From Poindextera sp035604135 (GTDB lineage Bacteria > Pseudomonadota > Alphaproteobacteria > Caulobacterales > Caulobacteraceae), in assembly GCA_035604135.1 (NCBI GenBank), contig DATNJB010000012.1:1-52794 (forward strand): DNA of 52,794 nucleotides. The letters are read 5' to 3'. The position numbers and the translations under genes are program-made. The notes under the pieces were generated by a model that was not told where the DNA came from, made no database searches, and saw nothing but the letters and a program-made list of their open reading frames with translations. This document shows positions 47,205-52,794 of the stretch, piece by piece. Position 1 is the first letter of the stretch, and every line of letters starts with the position of its first letter.

Positions 47205-47867
47205 CTAGAAGTCAACGATGGCGCAGTCGGGCGCCGTTTGCGGAACGAGCTGGTGAAAGTCCTTGTCATCGTTGGAGATGTCGATCTCGCCGGTGGTCTG
47301 GCGCAGCGTCTGGCTCATCCAGCGTCCATAGGCGGTCGCGCCCCCTTTGGCGCAATGACCATCGAACAAGAGCTTGACGCACCCCGAGAGCGACATCCCC
47401 GCTCCCGCCTCGCGCCAGGTCGCCGCCGCGTAGCGGAGGCAGTCGCCCGCCCCGCTGGCAACGTCCACGGCGTCGGGCTGGGCGCTTACCGCGGCGACCT
47501 GGGTCTGGGGCAGCGGCGCGAGCGGCGTGGCCATCTCGTTGTTCTGGTTCGCCGCGGCGAGCTGGCCGGTCTGGTCGACGCCGATATCAAGCGCCTCGGT
47601 CGCCACGCCATTGCGTTTGGCGCAGTCGGCCAGGGTCTCCTCCCCGACCAGCTGGCCGTTGACGAAGCACCGCAGCGGTTTCTGCGGATCGAGCTTGGCC
47701 TGCTGGGCGGCCTGGGTCACCACCAGGCCGCCGGTCGACGCGGGCGGCGGGGTCGCCGTGTGCGGTCCGCGCAGCAGAAGGAAGAGACCAAGTGCGACGG
47801 CGAGCGCGGCGACCAGCAGGCCGCCGCCGACGGTCACCCAGAGCCTGCGGATCGACGGTGCGTCCAT
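47205..47867 (-). CDS. Membrane-anchored protein of unknown function
   Basis: A 220-residue protein with one N-terminal membrane segment (about residues 9-33, VTVGGGLLVAALAVALGLFLLL), a Pro/Thr linker, and a periplasmic part with six cysteines arranged in pairs (LRCFVNGQL..ADCAKRNG; GDCLRYAAATW..LSGCVKLLF..GHCAKGGA; DCAIVDF at the end), so likely disulfide-rich. No family was recognised. It is followed by the lipoprotein gene. It is divergent from the FlaEY-like gene, with 127 bases between. Confidence 0.75.
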   Translation of the reverse strand: MDAPSIRRLWVTVGGGLLVAALAVALGLFLLLRGPHTATPPPASTGGLVVTQAAQQAKLDPQKPLRCFVNGQLVGEETLADCAKRNGVATEALDIGVDQTGQLAAANQNNEMATPLAPLPQTQVAAVSAQPDAVDVASGAGDCLRYAAATWREAGAGMSLSGCVKLLFDGHCAKGGATAYGRWMSQTLRQTTGEIDISNDDKDFHQLVPQTAPDCAIVDF

Positions 47868-47994
47868 CGACGCTCAGCTAAGCCCCGCCGGCGGATGTTG
47901 CAACCCGGCGCGCCATGGCGAACTTCGCGCCAAAAGTTAAGCAAGTCTCAGTCATGTCAGGGGAAACTGGCTCCAACGGAGTCTGAACCGCGTC

Positions 47995-50748
47995 ATGGTC
48001 ATCGCGATCGATTCGAGCGTGCTGCTCAGCTACTACGACCTGAAGGCCGGCGTGCCTCAGTCGCAGACCGGCGCGGGCTCGGGCTCGGTGGCGACCACCC
48101 CGCCCACGCAGACCACGCCATGGGCCACGACTCCGACCGCGACGCAGACGAGCTTGTTGGTGCAGCGTGCGTTGAGCGGTCGTCAGCTGTTCAACCCGAG
48201 CGCGGTCAGCCTCAGTATCCCACCGACCGCGCCGAACTATGGCAACACCAAGCAGCTGTTCGCCCTCTACCAGGGATTGACCGCGCTTCAGGACATAGCG
48301 ACGCAGGCGAATGCGTCGGGGATGACCGCTGGCTTCCAGCTGACCCAGCTGCAGACGGCCTTCGCAAGCGGGATGCAGCAGCTCGAGACCTACCTCAACG
48401 GCTCGCCGTTCGCCGGCTTCCAGGTGGCGCAAGGGTCGGTCGCCGCCAGCGACCAGACTAGCGCGGGCGTCCCCGTTGAGACCGACAAATACACCACCGG
48501 CGTGCTCGTTAGCGGCGACCCGACCACGCCGGTTGCCGCGCTTGCGGGCAATGTGCAGTTCTCGATGACCGTCACCTTGCCATCGGGAACGCAGACGGTG
48601 GTGAACTTCAATCTCGCCGACATGGGCTCGACCCCGCGCAGCCTCGCCAACGTGATCAACTATCTGAACAGTCAGCTGCAGGCGGCGGGCGTCTTCACCC
48701 GCTTCGCCGACGTGCTCACCCAGGGGACCTCGACCACCTTGAAGGTCGATGGCCAGACGATCACCGGCCCGCCGGGGCCGAACACTTATGCGCTGCAGAT
48801 CGTCGGCAACCCGATCGAGAAGATCAGCCTCTCATCGCCGACAACCAGTCCGGCGGTCTACATAACCCAACAGGACGGCGCGTCGACGTCGAACACGCCG
48901 ACCGGCGCCCCGGCCGCCAGCGGCAACACCACGGCCTCAGGCCCGACGCAGCAGCTTCTGAAACTCACCACCGATCCCAGCGCGACCAGCTCGCGGGTGT
49001 TCAGCGACACCTTCGGCCCGGCCGTTCAGAACGCCGTCGCCACGGCGACCGCGCCCGACGGGTCGGTCTATGTGCTGGCGAACATCGACGGCCCCACCCA
49101 GACCGGGCAGCTGACGGCATCGCACGGCATCAGCGGACAGCAGGACGTCGCGCTGATGAAGTACGATTCGGCAGGCAACCTAGTCTGGACACAGACCCTA
49201 GGCTCGACGCAATCGGCGTCCGGGCTCGGCCTCGCCGTCTCGGCCGACGGCAGCCAGATCGCGATCGTGGGCCAGGGCACGGGCCTCAGCGACAACAACG
49301 GCGGCCCGCCCACCGATACGACCGACCCGACGGGCTTCGTGCAGGTCTACTCGAGCGCCGGCGCCGCCGCCTGGAGTCAGTCGGTCGAAGGCTGGACCGC
49401 CGGCCAGGTCTCCAGCGTGGCCTTCGGCGCCGACGGTTCGCTCTTCGTGGCCGGATCGACCCAGATCGGCGGGGGACCGTCCGACGAGTTCCTCGCCGGC
49501 TTCTCGCCGAGCGGCCAGCCGACCTTCTCGACGACGCTCGGGCTGACCTCCGCGAACGGCATCGCCGGCATCGCGGTCGACGGCTCGTCGCTGATCACAG
49601 CCGGCGATCAGAACGGCCAGGCTGTCGTCCAGAGCTACGCATTGCAGCCCACCGGCGCGCCGACGCTTTCGGCGAGCGAAACCCTTGGCCAGGCGGACGT
49701 CGCCGGCGTGGCCGTAAACAGCGACGGTTCGATCGTCGTCGGAGGCTCGACCAACAACGGCGCGCTCGATCCGTCAGCCACGGTCGGAAGCGCCTACACG
49801 AGCGGCGAGAACGCCTTCGCCGCCACGCTCAACGCCTCGCTGACGCCGTCGAGCTCGGACACGCTGGCCTATTTCAACGGCGGCGCCGACACCACCGCGA
49901 CCGCCGTGACCGCCGCAGGCGGACAGGTCTATATCGCGGGCCAGGTCGCGGCGACGCCATCACCGGGCTCGGGCGCGCTGACCGCCTCCGACGGATTTGC
50001 GGCCCAGATTGATCCCGCCACCGGCGCGGTGACCTGGTCGAACATTATCGACACCAGCGACAACCAGTCGGCCCCGAACTCGATCGCGGTAGACCCGGCC
50101 GGCGCGTCATCGCTGGACGCGCTCGGTCTGCCGTCCGGTGCGATCGCGTTTGCGCCCTCCCAGGACCTGACTGTCAACACCGGCGTCCAGCCAGGCGACC
50201 AGTTTACGATCCACTCGAATTTCAACTCACTGCCGACCACGATCACCATCCAGGCGACCGATACCCTGCAATCGCTGGCCCAGGAGATCGAACAGGCCAC
50301 GGGCTTCGCCGCCACGGCCCAGGTGGTCACGGCGAACGGCGTCCAGCAGCTCGAGATCACGCCCGTCAGCTCGAGCTTCCAGATCACCTTGGGGGCGGGG
50401 CCGGCCGGCCAGGACGCGCTGCCGGCGCTCGGGTTGACGCAAGGACTGGTCACTGACAACGCCACTGCCAAGGCGAAGAGCGCGATCGGGGTGAACGGCG
50501 CTAGGCCCACCACGACGCTGAAGGCGAACTATGGCCTTGGGTTGGAGTCGAGTTTGAGCCTGAATTCGAAGCTCGACATCGCCAACGCTCTCGCTCAGCT
50601 CGGCGGCGCGATCACCACGGTCAAGCAGGTCTATTCGCAGATGACCACGCCACCCTCGGTTGGCGTGAGCGGCCCGGTCCCGGCCTATCTGACCGCCGAG
50701 ATCGCCAGCTATCAGGCGGCGCTCGCCAGGCTGACGGCCGGCAGCTAA
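47995..50748 (+). CDS. flaEY: FlaEY-like flagellar protein with beta-propeller repeats
   Basis: A 917-residue protein without a signal peptide, rich in Ser, Thr, Gly and Ala. The N-terminal half has a helical region (QLFALYQGLTALQDIATQ) like a flagellar axial protein. Residues about 340-700 hold repeats such as DGSVYVLANIDG and VAFGADGSLFVAGSTQIGG, as in seven-bladed beta-propellers. Residues about 735-785 read GDQFTIHSNFNSLPTTITIQATDTLQSLAQEI, a flagellin IN motif of hook-associated and flagellin proteins. Placed beside flagellin genes, it matches what I know of Caulobacter FlaEY, needed for normal flagellin assembly. The gene name rests on context and general likeness. Confidence 0.6.
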   Translation: MVIAIDSSVLLSYYDLKAGVPQSQTGAGSGSVATTPPTQTTPWATTPTATQTSLLVQRALSGRQLFNPSAVSLSIPPTAPNYGNTKQLFALYQGLTALQDIATQANASGMTAGFQLTQLQTAFASGMQQLETYLNGSPFAGFQVAQGSVAASDQTSAGVPVETDKYTTGVLVSGDPTTPVAALAGNVQFSMTVTLPSGTQTVVNFNLADMGSTPRSLANVINYLNSQLQAAGVFTRFADVLTQGTSTTLKVDGQTITGPPGPNTYALQIVGNPIEKISLSSPTTSPAVYITQQDGASTSNTPTGAPAASGNTTASGPTQQLLKLTTDPSATSSRVFSDTFGPAVQNAVATATAPDGSVYVLANIDGPTQTGQLTASHGISGQQDVALMKYDSAGNLVWTQTLGSTQSASGLGLAVSADGSQIAIVGQGTGLSDNNGGPPTDTTDPTGFVQVYSSAGAAAWSQSVEGWTAGQVSSVAFGADGSLFVAGSTQIGGGPSDEFLAGFSPSGQPTFSTTLGLTSANGIAGIAVDGSSLITAGDQNGQAVVQSYALQPTGAPTLSASETLGQADVAGVAVNSDGSIVVGGSTNNGALDPSATVGSAYTSGENAFAATLNASLTPSSSDTLAYFNGGADTTATAVTAAGGQVYIAGQVAATPSPGSGALTASDGFAAQIDPATGAVTWSNIIDTSDNQSAPNSIAVDPAGASSLDALGLPSGAIAFAPSQDLTVNTGVQPGDQFTIHSNFNSLPTTITIQATDTLQSLAQEIEQATGFAATAQVVTANGVQQLEITPVSSSFQITLGAGPAGQDALPALGLTQGLVTDNATAKAKSAIGVNGARPTTTLKANYGLGLESSLSLNSKLDIANALAQLGGAITTVKQVYSQMTTPPSVGVSGPVPAYLTAEIASYQAALARLTAGS

Positions 50749-50757
50749 GGCTCACCC

Positions 50758-51312
50758 TCAGGCGGCGATCAGGTTGGCCGAGCTCAGCGCTCGACGAAGC
50801 GCGCCACGCCTGGCGCGCCATTCAGGCGCCAGAATTCCAAGCAGCACGACGTCCCGCCGCCGGCCGTCCTTCACGACATGCTCGCGCAGGTAGCCTTCAC
50901 GCCGGAAGCCGGCCGCCGCCTGCGCCTTCAGCGCCACGTCGTTGTCGGCGAGCACCTCCGCCTGCACCTTCTCCAGCCCCAACGCGTCGAACGCCAGGTC
51001 AAGCCCGAGCGCCTGCGCCGCGCGTCCTGCGCCGCGCCCGCGCGCGGAGGCCTCGCCGATGTACCAGCCCCATGACGCTCGCCGGTGCCGGCTGGTCACG
51101 CCGGTCAGGCTGAGAAACCCGGCAGGCTCGCCATCGACGGTGACGATCCACCCGCGCCGATCCGGATCAAGGCGGAAGTCTTCGAACCACAGGCGGTTCT
51201 CTTCAGGCGTCGTGGCGGCGTGATCGCTCATCCACCGGTCGACCTCAGGCAGGAGCCGCCAGCGGAACAGGCGCTCCTGATCACCGTCCTTCAGATCGCG
51301 TAGCTCGATCAC
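50758..51312 (-). CDS. flmH: GNAT acetyltransferase, FlmH/PseH type
   Basis: A 184-residue GNAT enzyme. Features are the substrate loop LPEVDRWMSDHAATTPEENRLWF, the WGWYIGEASARGRGAGRAA acetyl-CoA site, and LGLEKVQAEVLADNDVALKAQAAAGFRREGYLREHV.KDGRRRDVVLLGIL, the exact PseH pattern. PseH acetylates the amino sugar in the pathway to pseudaminic acid, which decorates flagellin. In Caulobacter, flmH sits in the flagellin cluster, matching this position. Starts at GTG. Its stop is 9 bases from that of the convergent FlaEY-like gene. Confidence 0.85.
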   Translation of the reverse strand: MIELRDLKDGDQERLFRWRLLPEVDRWMSDHAATTPEENRLWFEDFRLDPDRRGWIVTVDGEPAGFLSLTGVTSRHRRASWGWYIGEASARGRGAGRAAQALGLDLAFDALGLEKVQAEVLADNDVALKAQAAAGFRREGYLREHVVKDGRRRDVVLLGILAPEWRARRGALRRALSSANLIAA

Positions 51313-51360
51313 GCCCGCATCCTATCGTACGCTCGACAACGCAGCATGAACGTCAACCCG

Positions 51361-52155
51361 TTAGCGAAATAGCGAAAGCACCAATTGAGGCGACTGGTTG
51401 GCGATGGGCTGCGGCTGCACGCCCAACTGCTGCTGTACCTGCAGCGCCAGCAGACGCGCGCCCTCGGCGCCGGCGTCCGCCGACGACGGCAGGCCGGCCT
51501 TCAAAGCGGTCGAAAGCTGGCCGAGGATGGCTCCGTGGGCCGAGATCTGGCTGGCTTGGTCGGCGAGCGCGCTCATTGCTTGGTCGAGGTTCGCGCCGGA
51601 CGTGTTGACATCGGCAAGCGCCTGGGCCGCGGCGCCGGCCGAACCGAGGGTGGCTGTTGGCGAAAGCACCAGGACAGGCCCGCCCAGCGTCAGGTCCTGC
51701 GGCGTCAAGCTCCCGCCGCCGGGGATCTTCAGGCTGCCAGACGTGCCATCCAGCAGGTTCACGCCGTCAAAGCCCGCCTGCTGCACGGTGGTCGTGATCT
51801 GGGCGAGCGTGGCCTTAAAGTCGGCGTTCAGTCCGTCGCGGGAGGCGGGGTCCAGCGTCGGGTCCTGCGCTGCGCCCGCCTGCCCTTGCAGGGCGGAGAG
51901 CAAGCCGGCGACGGTCTTGCCCGCGCCGATGGCGAGGTCCGCGATGCCGGCGGCGCTGTTCAGACTGAGCGCGAGCGCGTCGACCGTTCCGACGTCGAGG
52001 CTGCCGTTCTGGCCGATCGAGACAGCGGCGGCCTGGGTCCGGTCGCCATTCGGCTGCGCGGGCGGGACGCCGCCGCTGGCCGCGCCTTGGCCAGGAGTGT
52101 TCAGATCCTGCAACGCCGGTGAAATCGGGCCAGCGCCACTCACGCTGATCGCCAA
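51361..52155 (-). CDS. Divergent flagellin
   Basis: A 264-residue flagellin relative. The C-terminal part is flagellin-like: the D1 helix QAMSALADQASQISAHGAILGQLSTALKAGL, then D0 EGARLLALQVQQQLGVQPQPIANQSPQLVLSLFR, ending like normal flagellins. The N-terminal D0 part is aberrant: a Gly/Pro-rich stretch (GPISPALQDLNTPGQGAASGG) stands where the usual SLNTNxxALxALxxL helix would be. The middle has LLDGTSGSLKIPGG. It could be a filament minor component, an export or regulatory decoy, or an eroding copy. No frameshift is seen. Confidence 0.8.
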   Translation of the reverse strand: MAISVSGAGPISPALQDLNTPGQGAASGGVPPAQPNGDRTQAAAVSIGQNGSLDVGTVDALALSLNSAAGIADLAIGAGKTVAGLLSALQGQAGAAQDPTLDPASRDGLNADFKATLAQITTTVQQAGFDGVNLLDGTSGSLKIPGGGSLTPQDLTLGGPVLVLSPTATLGSAGAAAQALADVNTSGANLDQAMSALADQASQISAHGAILGQLSTALKAGLPSSADAGAEGARLLALQVQQQLGVQPQPIANQSPQLVLSLFR

Positions 52156-52291
52156 GGCGGCCTCCTTCGAAAGCCTCGCGCCACATCCGCTCCTTTGGCG
52201 CGCATAAGCGCTTCCTACCGAGCTTGCGGCTGGCGAAGTGTTAAGAGGCCAAGCTCTATTTATGGTTAACGGAAGACCAACGCCCCGCCCT

Positions 52292-52588
52292 TCACGCGCG
52301 CACCTTGATCAGCGCCCCGGCCGCATAGTCCGGCGCCTGGCTGAGCGCAAGCAGGCCGGCCCGCGGCATCCGCCGGATGACGACGCCCGTCCGCCGATCG
52401 ATCGTGGTGTAGGTGAAGCCGTCCCCCGCCTCGTCGCCCTCGATGATGAGGCGGACGTCGTCGGTCGCATCAATGACCGCCGCCTCGGCAGGCGTCTCGT
52501 TGGGCTGCGCTTGTCCCTCGCCTTCGCGTGCGCAGGCGCCATGGCTGTGGTCGCCCACGCCGCCGGCATTGCCGACGATTCGTGTCAT
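52292..52588 (-). CDS. FlaG-like small protein
   Basis: A 98-residue protein whose C-terminal half reads FTYTTIDRRTGVVIRRMPRAGLLALSQ, close to the FlaG pattern (VxVxDxxTGEVIRQIPPEExL). The first 45 residues are polar and disordered, with His and Gly. FlaG proteins affect filament length. The ATG follows GGAGG. It lies between the divergent flagellin gene and the next flagellin, all on the minus strand. The FlaG assignment rests on one motif. Confidence 0.65.
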   Translation of the reverse strand: MTRIVGNAGGVGDHSHGACAREGEGQAQPNETPAEAAVIDATDDVRLIIEGDEAGDGFTYTTIDRRTGVVIRRMPRAGLLALSQAPDYAAGALIKVRA

Positions 52589-52653
52589 GATCGCCTCCGG
52601 TCGCGCGCCGGCGGGGCGCCGGTTTCCCGGCCCGCCGCCTCACGCGTTTGGAA

Positions 52654-52794
52654 CTACCGGAAGAGACTGAGCAGCGCGGCGCTCGACTGGTTGGCGATCG
52701 ACAGCGCCTGGATGCCAAGCTGTTGCTTGGTCTGCAGGGCGGTCAGCTGAGCGCTTTCCTGGCCGAGGTTGGCGTTGACGAGGTTGCCGATGCC
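52654..52794 (-). CDS. Flagellin, 3' end only
   Basis: The last 46 codons of a flagellin gene running out of the window. The sequence is the standard C-terminal D0 helix: NLVNANLGQESAQLTALQT, then KQQLGIQALSIANQSSAALLSLFR and TAG. This is the FljK/FljM-like form in caulobacters, so more flagellin genes probably lie beyond 52794. The start and central domain are not in the window. Confidence 0.93.
   Translation of the reverse strand, partial: GIGNLVNANLGQESAQLTALQTKQQLGIQALSIANQSSAALLSLFR

Noticed and set aside
47868..47994. Sigma-54 promoter before the FlaEY-like gene
   Set aside because: Only a weak GG-N10-GC match (about 47915-47928) was found; it lacks the TGGCAC/TTGC flanks expected for late flagellar genes.

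Overview
The window looks like a piece of chromosome from a high-GC alphaproteobacterium of the family Caulobacteraceae (Caulobacter/Phenylobacterium type). The evidence is the bactofilin plus M23 peptidase pair, an RNase E that ends in the GWWRR motif, an NDUFA12-type complex I gene, a suf operon led by an Rrf2/IscR regulator, a GTTC-N7-GTTC LexA box before ssb, and an alpha-flagellin cluster with FlaEY-like and FlmH/PseH-like genes. No mobile element, CRISPR array, rRNA or tRNA was seen, and most of the window is ordinary core chromosome.

Layout. 1-258: end of a GGDEF protein. 263-1015: a PEP mutase/isocitrate lyase family enzyme. 1098-8344 (minus): a tightly coupled operon iscR - cysteine desulfurase - sufB - VOC protein - sufC - sufD - sufS - sufT - sufA, read from an IscR-type promoter at about 8450-8478. 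8519-11907: alpha/beta hydrolase, aldo/keto reductase, SRPBCC protein with its own dyad operator, and anmK. 12101-13857: tyrS and bcp. 13973-15620: envelope M23 peptidase overlapping a bactofilin gene. 15630-20735 (minus): amiC-type amidase, mrcA and prfB, the last with a programmed +1 frameshift. 21172-25952: rne with a structured leader, a BepA-like M48 protease and a DsbA-like lipoprotein, followed by an overlooked 34-codon ORF. 26250-27380 (minus): TPP riboswitch, thiS and thiG. 27515-30484: aroQ, accB, accC and aat, facing the DUF2155 gene and the NDUFA12 gene. 31616-34375: a class II ribonucleotide reductase relative without its active site, behind tandem NrdR boxes. 34438-35633: GST-like protein and a secreted pentapeptide protein. 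35644-41668 (minus): gyrA, coaD, cyclophilin and aspS. 41932-46234: a four-gene ABC exporter with two different permeases. 46231-47867 (minus): SOS-controlled ssb and two Cys-containing envelope proteins of unknown role. 47995-52794: flagellin locus (FlaEY-like, FlmH/PseH, a divergent flagellin, a FlaG-like protein and the end of a normal flagellin).

How the genes work together. The suf operon builds Fe-S clusters and appears to be repressed by its own first gene product. amiC, mrcA, the M23 peptidase and bactofilin remodel peptidoglycan and cell shape, and anmK recycles it. accBC makes malonyl-CoA. gyrA, ssb and rne belong to nucleic acid maintenance. The strongest lead for new biology is the NrdR-boxed, 919-residue NrdJ-derived protein. 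It keeps the TSCPD domain and C-terminal zinc ribbon of NrdJ but has lost the catalytic core, which suggests a regulatory pseudoenzyme. All assignments come from reading motifs by eye; no database search was run.
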